Positions 27,167 through 35,298 of a DNA stretch of 64,000 nt are shown in pieces; position 1 is the stretch's first letter, and the number at the start of each line of letters is the position of its first letter. The notes under the pieces are model-generated. The model was not told the DNA's origin and made no database searches. It saw only the letters and a list, made by a program, of their open reading frames with translations. The stretch is from ZC4RG30 sp039917615. GTDB taxonomy: Bacteria > Pseudomonadota > Gammaproteobacteria > Steroidobacterales > Steroidobacteraceae. The position numbers and the translations under genes are program-made. Location of the stretch: assembly GCA_039917615.1 (NCBI GenBank), contig JBDSJD010000038.1:3179-67178 (forward strand), given 5' to 3'.

Positions 27167-28369
27167 TTGAGCCTGCAGATTTCGCGACGTGTCCAGCGCG
27201 TCAAGCCTTCGCCCACACTGGCCATGACCGCGCGCGCCGCGCAGATGCGCCGCGACGGATTCGACGTCATCAGCCTGTCGGTAGGCGAACCTGATTTCGA
27301 CACGCCGACCCACATCGCTGCAGCAGGTATCGCGGCAATCCGCAGTGGCTTCACGCGCTATACCAACTCCGATGGCATGCCCGAACTCAAAGACGCCATC
27401 ATCGCCAAGTTCCAGCGTGACAATGCGCTGACTTACCAGCGCAACCAGATCCTTGTATCCACCGGCGCCAAGCAGACGCTGTTCAACCTCTGCATGGCGG
27501 TGCTTGATCCCGGTGATGAGGTGATCATTCCGGCGCCGTACTGGGTGTCGTACCCCGACATGGCCCTGCTGGCCGATGCTTTGCCGGTCACTCCAGATGC
27601 GACCGCCGCACATGGCTACAAGATCACGCCAAGGCAATTGGCGGCAGCCATCACGTCCAAGACACGCCTGCTGCTGCTGAACAGTCCTTGCAATCCTACC
27701 GGAGCCGCCTACACGCGGGCCGAGCTTGCCGCGCTGGGCGAGGTGCTGCTTGAAAATCCGCGAGTGTTGATCGGCACAGACGACATCTACGAAAAAATCT
27801 ACTGGGGCGCCGAGCCGTTCGCCAGCTTCGCGCAGGTCACGCCAGGCCTCTACAACCGTACGGTAACGATCAACGGTTGTTCCAAGGGCTTCGCAATGAC
27901 GGGCTGGCGCATCGGCTACTGCGGTGGTCCGGCGGATGTCATAGCGGCGATGGCAACCATCCAGGGCCAGTCCACCACCAACGCCGCCAGCATGAGCCAG
28001 CATGCGGCATTGGCGGCGTTGAATGGGCCCGACGAGGAAGTGCATCGCATGAACGAATCATTCCGGCAGCGGCATGATTTCTTCGTGAATGGACTGAATG
28101 CATTGCCAGGCGTCAGCTGCCGTGCTGGTGCAGGAACCTTCTATGCCTTTGCGGATGTCAGTGGCGCCATGCAGAAACTGGGTTTTCGGGACGACAGTGC
28201 GTTTGGGGAATTCATCCTGCAAGAAGCATTGGTTGCCGGCGTGCCTGGGTCGGGCTTCGGCGCGCCCGGGCATCTGCGGCTGTCGTTCGCTGTGAGCATG
28301 GAGACGCTGGCCAAGGCCCTGGAGCGCATGGGTCAGGCGCTGGCGAGAGGTCCGTCACGGCCGGCGTAG
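27167..28369 (+). CDS. Class I pyridoxal-phosphate aminotransferase (aspartate type)
   Basis: This 400-residue cytoplasmic enzyme has fold-type I motifs: SVGEPDFDTP, NSPCNPTGA, GTDDIYE and the PLP lysine in NGCSKGFAMTGWRIGY, plus a C-terminal Arg (LRLSFAVS) that binds the substrate carboxylate. It belongs to the AspC/prephenate-aminotransferase-like group, so aspartate/glutamate exchange is most likely. The start is a TTG at 27167; no ATG or GTG is available near the family-typical start. Divergent from uvrB. Confidence 0.9.
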   Translation: MSLQISRRVQRVKPSPTLAMTARAAQMRRDGFDVISLSVGEPDFDTPTHIAAAGIAAIRSGFTRYTNSDGMPELKDAIIAKFQRDNALTYQRNQILVSTGAKQTLFNLCMAVLDPGDEVIIPAPYWVSYPDMALLADALPVTPDATAAHGYKITPRQLAAAITSKTRLLLLNSPCNPTGAAYTRAELAALGEVLLENPRVLIGTDDIYEKIYWGAEPFASFAQVTPGLYNRTVTINGCSKGFAMTGWRIGYCGGPADVIAAMATIQGQSTTNAASMSQHAALAALNGPDEEVHRMNESFRQRHDFFVNGLNALPGVSCRAGAGTFYAFADVSGAMQKLGFRDDSAFGEFILQEALVAGVPGSGFGAPGHLRLSFAVSMETLAKALERMGQALARGPSRPA

Positions 28370-28396
28370 CGGCGGCTGTGGCGACACGTAACCAGC

Positions 28397-28424
28397 TTGA
28401 CGGCGGGGGCGGATTCTTTAAGAA
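28397..28424 (+). promoter_or_regulatory. Promoter of tRNA-Asn
   Basis: TTGACG (28397-28402) and TAAGAA (28419-28424) are 16 bp apart, followed by a GC-rich stretch (CGCGGCC) typical of stringently controlled tRNA promoters. The -10 region lies inside an inverted repeat, GATTCTT-T-AAGAATC (28412-28426). Confidence 0.5.
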
Positions 28425-28461
28425 TCGCGGCCTCTTTGAGAGGGGCTTCCTGCCCATTTGT

Positions 28462-28536
28462 TCCTCGGTAGCTCAGCGGTAGAGCGTCGGACTGTTAATC
28501 CGTTGGTCGTTGGTTCGATTCCAACCCGGGGAGCCA
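28462..28536 (+). tRNA. tRNA-Asn (GTT)
   Basis: The 75-nt cloverleaf has acceptor TCCTCGG/CCGGGGA (one G-U pair), anticodon stem CGGA/TCCG with loop CTGTTAA (anticodon GTT), T-arm GGTTCGATTCC and encoded CCA. Confidence 0.97.
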
Positions 28537-28538
28537 AC

Positions 28539-28982
28539 TTATCGTGCAGCAGATGCCCGGGTTGCGCGACGCGCAACTGGCACCGGCTGCGCGTATTGCA
28601 CCGCTACCGTGTAGTCCATGACCTGTTCGCAAGGCTGGCCCGGCACACCCTGGCGCGCGCGCAGCCCTATGCAGGTCAGTGAACCCGCATCAGTGGTAGT
28701 GGTATCGGTCAGCATCCGGCCGATCGATTCCTCCAGGTGAAAGATGCCCGTGCAATCGCCAAACGGACAGGGATACGCAAAGTGTGCCTTGGCTGGTGGA
28801 TGCAGCAGATACGCCTGTTGAGCGTGATGCGGCAGGTTTTCGCAGATGAAATCCAGCTGCACGCGAACCAGGCGCGCGTTGGGACAGACTGCCTCGAGCG
28901 TCGGCGCGATGGCGCGGCTTCGCTCCAGTTCTCCATCCTTCCCTGGCCTGGCCGTCTTCTTCTTGCCTCGTGACAGACGCAC
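28539..28982 (-). CDS. Conserved Cys-containing protein, unknown function
   Basis: This 147-residue protein has a basic N-terminus (RLSRGKKKTARPGK) and two Cys pairs, YPCPFGDCTG in the middle and GQPCEQ after LTCIG, which could form a zinc site. No signal peptide or membrane helix is present. Its end lies 2 bp from the tRNA-Asn 3' end on the other strand. I recall similar proteins in Xanthomonas relatives, but no named family. It probably forms an operon with the upstream orphan (16 bp gap). Confidence 0.7.
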   Translation of the reverse strand: MRLSRGKKKTARPGKDGELERSRAIAPTLEAVCPNARLVRVQLDFICENLPHHAQQAYLLHPPAKAHFAYPCPFGDCTGIFHLEESIGRMLTDTTTTDAGSLTCIGLRARQGVPGQPCEQVMDYTVAVQYAQPVPVARRATRASAAR

Positions 28983-28998
28983 TGTAGTAACCCTGCGC

Positions 28999-29325
28999 CT
29001 ACGCGTTTGCCGCGCGACGTGCCGCGCGAAGTTGCTGGACTTCCAGCACTTCCTGCCGAGCCAGGCCGGTAGCGGAACACACGATATTCAGTACGGGGTG
29101 CTCGGGGGTCAAAGGCAGGCTTAATCCGTGCAGTCTTTCCCAGGCGCGTACCCGCACCTCCGGAGTGTTGGTTTCCAGACGCTGTTCTTCCTGCCGCTGA
29201 CGGCGCTGCTCGGCACGCTCGAAGTCCAGAACGGCAAGCCGTTCGGCGCGGGTGCTCAGCATGTCGCCAGTGCCGCCGCGCTGATCTGCCGCGTCGTGCT
29301 TGAACGGTGGGGTCGGGGTATTCAT
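28999..29325 (-). CDS. Conserved small helical protein, unknown function
   Basis: This 108-residue product has a long Glu/Arg/Gln-rich helix (about 28-52; LDFERAEQRRQRQEEQRLE) followed by PEVRVRAWERLHGLSLPLTP and a C-terminal helix (LARQEVLEVQQLRAARRAAN). It is cytoplasmic with no known domain. It starts 16 bp upstream of the Cys-containing gene on the same strand. No function can be assigned. Confidence 0.68.
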   Translation of the reverse strand: MNTPTPPFKHDAADQRGGTGDMLSTRAERLAVLDFERAEQRRQRQEEQRLETNTPEVRVRAWERLHGLSLPLTPEHPVLNIVCSATGLARQEVLEVQQLRAARRAANA

Positions 29326-29557
29326 GAAGTCTCCACACAGCCGGACGAAAAGCGGCCGCAGCGCGCCGGATGTGCCTTGGGTTTGGGCACGGGTTCGGGA
29401 TGATGGCTCACCCGGTATTAGGTGGGCCCCTGACCGCTCAGTGTACGCACGCTAACCCGACATTGACAGTGAATTGTTGTATGCGCGCGCCCCAGCCCCG
29501 GCTGTTTCGCAAGATTCGGGAAGCATCATTATGTGATGCTGCCGCAGAATCCCCGCC

Positions 29558-30394
29558 ATGGCTTCCCGTCACAACAAACTCATCGAACAGGCCTGTCGGC
29601 AACTGGAGGCCGCAGGACCGCCGCCGGACCTCACGTCGCTGGCAGCCAGGGCCGGTTTGAGTCGCTGGCATTTTCAGAGACTGTTCTCGGCCACCATCGG
29701 CGTCAGCCCCAAGCGTTATGCAATGGCGCAGCGGCGACGTCGACTGGAGAACACGCTGGGCGATGCCGCCAGCGTCACCGATGCGATCTACGCGGCCGGT
29801 TATCCTGCAAGCTCAGGCGCTTACCGGGATCTGGAGCGCCATGGCCTGCGTCCGCGGCAGATGCACCGCGGTGGTGAGGGTGAATCCCTTCAATACGCCA
29901 GCACTACGAGCTCGCTGGGTACCGTGCTGGTGGCAGCATCCGGCCGCGGCATCTGCATGATCGAGTTTGGGGCGGCCGCCGCAACCCTCGCGCGGTTGCG
30001 CGCCCGTTTCCCCCGCGCACGACTCGATCCCGCCGACCAGCAGCTGCAAGACCTGATCAAGGTCGTCGTCACGCTGATCGATGATCCGCAGCAGCACAGC
30101 GACCTGCCACTGGATATTCGTGGCACGGCTTTCCAGATGCGGGTGTGGCGCGCGCTGACCAGGATTCCTGCTGGCAAGACTTTGTCCTACGCGGCGCTGG
30201 CGCGCAGCATCGGCGCACCAACCAGCGCACGCGCCGTGGCTCGCGCCTGCGCGAGCAATCACATCGCAGTGCTGGTGCCGTGTCACCGCGTCGTCGCCAG
30301 CGACGGCGCGCTGTCCGGCTACAAGTGGGGTATCGAGCGCAAGCGCCGTCTGCTGCGCAAGGAACAGGCGGCAGCTGCTCAACCCCAGCCGTAA
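29558..30394 (+). CDS. ada: Ada-like AraC regulator / methylated-DNA methyltransferase
   Basis: This 278-residue fusion begins with an AraC-type double HTH (about 5-100; DLTSLAARAGLSRWHFQRLF) and ends with the methyltransferase domain, with the acceptor cysteine in VLVPCHRVVASDGALSGYKW. The N-terminal zinc/Cys domain that senses methyl phosphotriesters in E. coli Ada is absent, so activation by that route is unlikely. It should still remove methyl groups from O6-methylguanine. The 3' end overlaps the convergent oxygenase-like gene by 16 bp. Confidence 0.9.
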   Translation: MASRHNKLIEQACRQLEAAGPPPDLTSLAARAGLSRWHFQRLFSATIGVSPKRYAMAQRRRRLENTLGDAASVTDAIYAAGYPASSGAYRDLERHGLRPRQMHRGGEGESLQYASTTSSLGTVLVAASGRGICMIEFGAAAATLARLRARFPRARLDPADQQLQDLIKVVVTLIDDPQQHSDLPLDIRGTAFQMRVWRALTRIPAGKTLSYAALARSIGAPTSARAVARACASNHIAVLVPCHRVVASDGALSGYKWGIERKRRLLRKEQAAAAQPQP

Positions 30395-30996
30395 TTGAAG
30401 CTGATACTTATGCGTTCCGAATTCACGGCGTTTGCCGCTACCTCGTGGCGCAGCCAACTTTCAAACAGCAGCAATCCGCCTGCGTTCGCCGGCATGACCA
30501 CCCAGGCACGATTGCGCTCCGCAGCATCCTGCCGTCGCGGCGGCGCACCCATGTAGCGCTCGAGCCGCGGATCTTCGAACTTCAATCCTGGCGCACCCTT
30601 GGGCACTCGCACGTAGTAGGTACCGCTCAACACCGACAGCGGATGCAGATGCAGGCTGTGGGTAACGCCTCGCGGCATGATGTTGACCCAGCAGTCGGTC
30701 ATCGCGAGCGAACGATCGCCAAGATCAAATTCGAGCTCCTGCACAAAGCGCGCGACATGTCGATCGATATGCTTTTCGAGAGCCGCAAACGTCGGTGACA
30801 GCTCATGCATGCGGCTGGCCGATGCATAGGAAGTGAACCCGCCTTGGTAGCTGCGCTTCGACCAGCGCTGCCCGGCCACATCGTCCTGACGCAATTGCAG
30901 GCATTCGCGCAGCAGTCTGGCGTTGAGCGCCAGGGCGCGTGCACGTGGCAGCGAGGCCGCGTAGACGCGGGTTGGGAAGAAGCTGCGGATACTCAG
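30379..30996 (-). CDS. 2OG-Fe(II) oxygenase-like protein (TIGR02466 type), probable CTG start
   Basis: The family-typical start (xxIxxxFPTxVY) maps to LSIRSFFPTRVYAASL, whose first codon is CTG at 30996, giving 205 residues, the usual length. Upstream ATG/GTG codons in frame lie inside the dehydrogenase gene and add an unrelated Arg-rich segment. VTHSLHLHPLSVLSGTYYVR has the His residues of the iron site, and RISISFNYGWG ends the protein. An unusual leader, ATG AGC GCC CAC TGA, spans the gap: its ATG overlaps the dehydrogenase stop and its TGA overlaps the CTG. Substrate unknown. Confidence 0.78.
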   Translation of the reverse strand: MSIRSFFPTRVYAASLPRARALALNARLLRECLQLRQDDVAGQRWSKRSYQGGFTSYASASRMHELSPTFAALEKHIDRHVARFVQELEFDLGDRSLAMTDCWVNIMPRGVTHSLHLHPLSVLSGTYYVRVPKGAPGLKFEDPRLERYMGAPPRRQDAAERNRAWVVMPANAGGLLLFESWLRHEVAANAVNSERISISFNYGWG

Positions 30997-31003
30997 TGGG
31001 CGC

Positions 31004-33178
31004 TCATTGGTGCAGTCCGACCTGAGGCTCGGCGGGAGGCAGCGGCGCTGCAGGTGGACCGCCGGCACGAGGAGCGCCACCCGCGCCACCACCGGGGCCG
31101 CGACCACCACCCGCACCCTGCGGATTGCTCTTCAGAGTATTGGCGAGCGACGTAACGTGGGCGCGAATTGCCTCGGCGTCATCATTCGACAGTGTCGCCT
31201 TGAACGGATTCATGCCGCTCTCGATCTTGATGCCGTCGATCACGACTGCCCTGAAGGACTCCGCGGTATTCAGGAATGGCGAGGTCCGCAGGTCCGGAGC
31301 GCCTGTACTCCTGCCAGCCGCACCTTCATGGCAGATAGTGCAATTTTGCTCGTACTTGTCGCGACCCATCACCACCTGCGCAGCGGTGCCGAAGTTGGGC
31401 GGCGGATTGAGCACAGGCTGCGGGGCGGGAGCCGCCATCGCTGGCAACGCTGCATTGCCGCCCAGCTTGTATACCGCCACGCGAGCGCCGCTATTGGGAC
31501 CGCCAGCAACAGCGATGTACTGCACGCCATCGAGCTGGTACGAGATGGGACCGGAACCAACACCCAACTGAGGGGTTCCCTGCGGGAAGATGCCTCCCTG
31601 CCAGACCTTTTCGCCCGTATCCGCCCGGTAGGCGATCAAATTCGTGCCACTGGGCTGGAACACCAGATTGCCTGCGGTGGCCATGTTCCCCGACACATGT
31701 GACGGGCTCGAATTGGGCACGCGCCAGGCCTCCTTCTGCGTTGCTGGATTCCAGGCCGCCAGCCACGATGCAGCCCCCTCGATAATCGGCCGCGGCGCTT
31801 CCGGATTCGCCCCCTCGCGTCCCACAATGATCGAGAGCAACTGGTTGCCCATCTTCGCCCCGGCTTCCGCCACCATGCCGTAACTGGCATTGCGCACCCC
31901 AACGTAGACCAGGCCGGTATCCGGGCTGAAGGACTGCGGGGTCCAGTTATGCGCCTGGAAGGGAAGCACCCACCAGCCCTTTTTGGTCACTCCATAGTTG
32001 GCTTGGGGATTAAGGATGGGCGCCCAGTTGTGCTGTTTGTCGAAGCCCGTAAGCCAGTTGGCGAAAGGCACGGCCAGCTGCGCGCTGATCACCTTGCCGG
32101 TGCCGGCTTCGATTACATAGAACACACCATTCTTCGGCAGCTGCATCACCACGTGCTGCTTCTCGCCTGCCACGGTGATATCCGCAATGGTCAGCGGTGA
32201 AGTGTTGTCGAAGTCGAAGCTCTCCATCGGCACCGTCTGGTAGTGCCATTTGTACTTGCCGGTCCTGGCTTCGAGCGCAACGATCGACGCGGTGAACAGG
32301 TTGTCGCCCCCACCAGGCGAACGCAATTCGGCCGGCCAGGGCGCACCATTGCCGGTACCGAAGATCACGAGGTCATTCACTTTGTCGTAGACGATGCCAT
32401 CCCAGACTGTGGCGCCCCCGCCGGTCTTCCACCAATCGCCCTTCCATGTCTTGGCCGCCATGGCCATCTGGGGATCAGATGCTTCGCCGTCCGGACCCTT
32501 TGAAGGGTCACCTGGCACGAGAAAGAACTTCCACAACTTCTTGCCCGTATCTGCGTTGTAGGCGGACATGAAGCCGCGCTGATGAAACTCGCCTCCACCC
32601 TGGCCGATGAACACGATGCCATTAGCGATGCGCGGCGCGCCGGTGATAGACATGGCGTCTTTCATGGGATCGAAGGTCGCGGTTTCCCAGATCTTGGTGC
32701 CCTTCTTGGCATCGACAGCTACGAGGCGCCCATCCAGCGTGGACAAGACGATCTTGCCATTCCAGTACGCGGCGCCGCGGTTCTGGTTGCCACAGCACAG
32801 GCTGGTGACCCCGATTTCACGCGGCACCTTCGGGTTGTACTTCCACAAGAATCTGCCCGTCTTCGCGTCGTAAGCGTTGAGGTAGCTCCACGGTGTGGTC
32901 ACATACAGGATGCCGTCCACCATGATGGGAGTGGACTGCTGCGACCCTTTTTCGGGCATGTCCACCGCCCAGGCAAGGCCCAGATCCTTGACGGTGTTTA
33001 CATTGATTTGCTTCAGGGGGCTGAAGCGCTGCTCGTTGCTATCGCGACCATATCCGGGCCATTGCGTGTCAGCTGCTGCCGGAGCCTGCGCGGCCATGGC
33101 ATTGCTGCTGCCCGCCGCCACACAGGTGAATACACCCAGTGCGATTCCGACGCGAAGCACAACAGATTTGATACGCAT
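31004..33178 (-). CDS. PQQ-dependent quinohemoprotein alcohol dehydrogenase
   Basis: This 724-residue periplasmic enzyme starts at the ATG at 33178, before a signal peptide (MRIKSVVLRVGIALGVFTC...). Eight-bladed propeller repeats carry TGRFLWKYN and TGEKVWQGG Trp-docking motifs, and SLCCGN is the vicinal disulfide over PQQ. A C-terminal cytochrome c domain has NCTICHEGAAGR. The catalytic stretch reads SFDFDNTSPLTIADI; the Asp two residues after the catalytic Asp is the mark of lanthanide-dependent members. A Gly/Pro-rich tail ends the protein. It lies directly after the ccm operon that would mature its heme. Confidence 0.9.
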   Translation of the reverse strand: MRIKSVVLRVGIALGVFTCVAAGSSNAMAAQAPAAADTQWPGYGRDSNEQRFSPLKQINVNTVKDLGLAWAVDMPEKGSQQSTPIMVDGILYVTTPWSYLNAYDAKTGRFLWKYNPKVPREIGVTSLCCGNQNRGAAYWNGKIVLSTLDGRLVAVDAKKGTKIWETATFDPMKDAMSITGAPRIANGIVFIGQGGGEFHQRGFMSAYNADTGKKLWKFFLVPGDPSKGPDGEASDPQMAMAAKTWKGDWWKTGGGATVWDGIVYDKVNDLVIFGTGNGAPWPAELRSPGGGDNLFTASIVALEARTGKYKWHYQTVPMESFDFDNTSPLTIADITVAGEKQHVVMQLPKNGVFYVIEAGTGKVISAQLAVPFANWLTGFDKQHNWAPILNPQANYGVTKKGWWVLPFQAHNWTPQSFSPDTGLVYVGVRNASYGMVAEAGAKMGNQLLSIIVGREGANPEAPRPIIEGAASWLAAWNPATQKEAWRVPNSSPSHVSGNMATAGNLVFQPSGTNLIAYRADTGEKVWQGGIFPQGTPQLGVGSGPISYQLDGVQYIAVAGGPNSGARVAVYKLGGNAALPAMAAPAPQPVLNPPPNFGTAAQVVMGRDKYEQNCTICHEGAAGRSTGAPDLRTSPFLNTAESFRAVVIDGIKIESGMNPFKATLSNDDAEAIRAHVTSLANTLKSNPQGAGGGRGPGGGAGGAPRAGGPPAAPLPPAEPQVGLHQ

Positions 33179-33269
33179 GCTGCCCCGGGGATTTATATCT
33201 GTCACAAGACGATTGTGAAGAATAGCCCATCGCACGACGCGCCGTGCCGGCGGAGAACGACTGATAATT

Positions 33270-34343
33270 TCAGGGTTTCAGCTGGTTGATCTCAATACTG
33301 GCGCGGTCTTTGGTGCCGGCTTTGACGCGCACTACACCGAACGGATCTCCGCTAGCCGAAATTGCACCGCCGCCGTTGCCAACACGGGCCTCGATTTCCA
33401 GTTCCTGCCCAGCTGTGAAGCCGTTGCCAGCGAGCATTGCGTCGGTGCTCAGCAGCTCGACATCCTGTGGAAATTTCGATTCGAGTTTTTTCGCCACCAA
33501 TGGCGGTCCGCGCTGTCCCGGCACGCCGGCCTTCACGAACAGGGGCGCGCCTGCTTTGGCCTTGGCAGCCACGGCGGGGGCCAAGGTGATATGCAGTGAC
33601 ACCGTCACTACACCGGCTGTCGCTGCCGTAGCCTTTGCTGAGGGTTGCGCCGCAGCCATCGCAGCCATCGCTGCATTACCTTCAAGCACCTTCATCTGCT
33701 CTTCGATGAGGCTCCGCAATGCCTGCGGCGGATCGCGTTCCAGCAGTCTCTGAAAGCGGGTACGCGCCAACGGCACATCCTTGCGCTCCGCCGCGGCGAA
33801 TGCGGCGTAGAGCAGACCCTTCACATAGTCCGGATCCAGGACCAGTGCTTTCTCGAACTGCTGCCCTGCCCGGCCGCCCAGTGAATCGCGGTTCATGGCG
33901 ACCAGTGCCTCACCCAGCCCGATTAGTGCGTCCCGGTTCTTGCCATTGGACAGCAAGTCGGCGCGCTGATAGGCGCGTGCGGACCACGAAAACTGCTGCT
34001 GTGCGTAGTCCAGCAGTCCCTGCTCCGCGCCCATCTCCCCGAGCGTGGAATAGGATTTGCCCAGCAACAACCATCCCTGCAGATCGTCCTGCTCTGTCTG
34101 CAGACGGCGGGCAAGGCGCACAACCATGTTTTCCGGCGAATCCGCCGCTGGCATGGGCCGCGCCCAGTCCCACTTGCTCCAGAGGGGATACAGCGCCGCT
34201 GCTCCGGCGACGATGACCAGCGCCGTGATGCCTGCACTGCGCCATGCCGCGGGTGTATCGCCCCCACGACGCAGCAGTGGGAACAGCACTGCGCCCAGCA
34301 CGACCAGCGTCATCAGCGCCGCGATGAAGATGAATCCGCTCAT
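33270..34343 (-). CDS. ccmI: Cytochrome c biogenesis protein CcmI (TPR)
   Basis: This 357-residue protein starts at ATG 34343, overlapping the ccmH stop (ATGA). It has an N-terminal helix (FIFIAALMTLVVLGAVLFPLL), a second helix near residue 40, the TPR region (about 65-210; LQGWLLLGKSYSTLGE, FEKALVLDPDYVKGLLYAAF) and a C-terminal periplasmic domain with SLHITLAP and DAMLAGNGF. It chaperones apocytochrome c to the heme-ligation complex. The Ala/Met-rich linker (AAMAAMAAAQ) is low complexity. Confidence 0.93.
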   Translation of the reverse strand: MSGFIFIAALMTLVVLGAVLFPLLRRGGDTPAAWRSAGITALVIVAGAAALYPLWSKWDWARPMPAADSPENMVVRLARRLQTEQDDLQGWLLLGKSYSTLGEMGAEQGLLDYAQQQFSWSARAYQRADLLSNGKNRDALIGLGEALVAMNRDSLGGRAGQQFEKALVLDPDYVKGLLYAAFAAAERKDVPLARTRFQRLLERDPPQALRSLIEEQMKVLEGNAAMAAMAAAQPSAKATAATAGVVTVSLHITLAPAVAAKAKAGAPLFVKAGVPGQRGPPLVAKKLESKFPQDVELLSTDAMLAGNGFTAGQELEIEARVGNGGGAISASGDPFGVVRVKAGTKDRASIEINQLKP

Positions 34344-34774
34344 GGGCGCTCTGCCTCGTCCGTCACTTCGGAAGTATCGGAAGCCAGCAGTTCGCCGCGT
34401 CGACGCAATATCCGCCATGCGACATATAAGCCGCCCAGCAGGAATACTCCTGGCCCCAGCCACAGCCAGGAGTTGGCCGCATTCCAGAGCGGCTTGAACA
34501 GGATGACCTCGCCGTAACGCTCCACCATGTACTGGCGCACTTCGGTTTCGCTCTTGCCAGCCTCCACCATTTCGCGCACCTGCCGGCGGATATCCACAGC
34601 AAATTTTGCCGGAGTATCGGCCACGGTTTCGTTCTGACACTGCATGCAGCGCAACTGATGCGTGAGTGTTTCATAACGCCGTTGCTTGACCGGGTCGCTG
34701 AGCTGCGGAGTGCCTTCGAAGGCATGCACGCCCAACGAGGTCATGGCGAGCAACGCCATCAAAACGCGGATCAC
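34340..34774 (-). CDS. ccmH: Cytochrome c maturation protein CcmH
   Basis: This 144-residue protein starts at GTG 34774, overlapping the ccmG stop (GTGA). It has a signal peptide (VIRVLMALLAMTSLGVHA), the redox motif LRCMQCQNETVADT, and a C-terminal membrane helix (WLWLGPGVFLLGGLYVAW). The CxxC pair keeps apocytochrome cysteines reduced for heme attachment. Confidence 0.95.
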   Translation of the reverse strand: MIRVLMALLAMTSLGVHAFEGTPQLSDPVKQRRYETLTHQLRCMQCQNETVADTPAKFAVDIRRQVREMVEAGKSETEVRQYMVERYGEVILFKPLWNAANSWLWLGPGVFLLGGLYVAWRILRRRGELLASDTSEVTDEAERP

Positions 34775-35298
34775 GGCTTCACTCCGTCGATGAATTCCTT
34801 GCGGATGGCAAGCCAGGATTTCGGGGTAAGGCCCCATGTCTTCTTTACGATGATGCCCTGAGGATTCACCAGGAAATTCTCTGGGGCGCCATATCCACCG
34901 TAGTCGATCAACACCCGTCCGTCTCGGTCCACGGCCACGAACTCATAGGGATTGCCCAGATCCAGTAGCCACTGGCGGGCGTCGTCGTCCTTGTCCTGAT
35001 AATTGACGCCCAGCACGACTACCTTGCCTTCGCGCTGGATGTCCATCAGCACGGAATGCTCCGCGCGACATTCCACGCACCAGGTGGCCCAGACGTTGAG
35101 CAGATACCAGCGACCCTTGAGCGTCGTGTTCGTTACGGTAGTGCCGGGTTGCAGCAGATTCGGCAGTGTGAACTCCGGCGCGGTCTTGCCGATCAGGGCG
35201 GACGTCACCACCTGCTTGTCCGGAGCGCGAGACAACGCCACAGCGAACACGATGACCACCAACCCGAAGACAACCAGCGTTGTGGAAAAGCGGTTCAT
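34771..35298 (-). CDS. ccmG: Thiol:disulfide interchange protein CcmG/DsbE
   Basis: This 175-residue periplasmic thioredoxin is anchored by an N-terminal helix (TTLVVFGLVVIVFAVAL). The active site is NVWATWCVECRAEH, and the cis-Pro region NPYEFVAVDRDGRVLIDYGGYGAPE is intact. It passes electrons to CcmH or apocytochrome. Both ends overlap neighbours by 4 bp. Confidence 0.95.
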   Translation of the reverse strand: MNRFSTTLVVFGLVVIVFAVALSRAPDKQVVTSALIGKTAPEFTLPNLLQPGTTVTNTTLKGRWYLLNVWATWCVECRAEHSVLMDIQREGKVVVLGVNYQDKDDDARQWLLDLGNPYEFVAVDRDGRVLIDYGGYGAPENFLVNPQGIIVKKTWGLTPKSWLAIRKEFIDGVKP

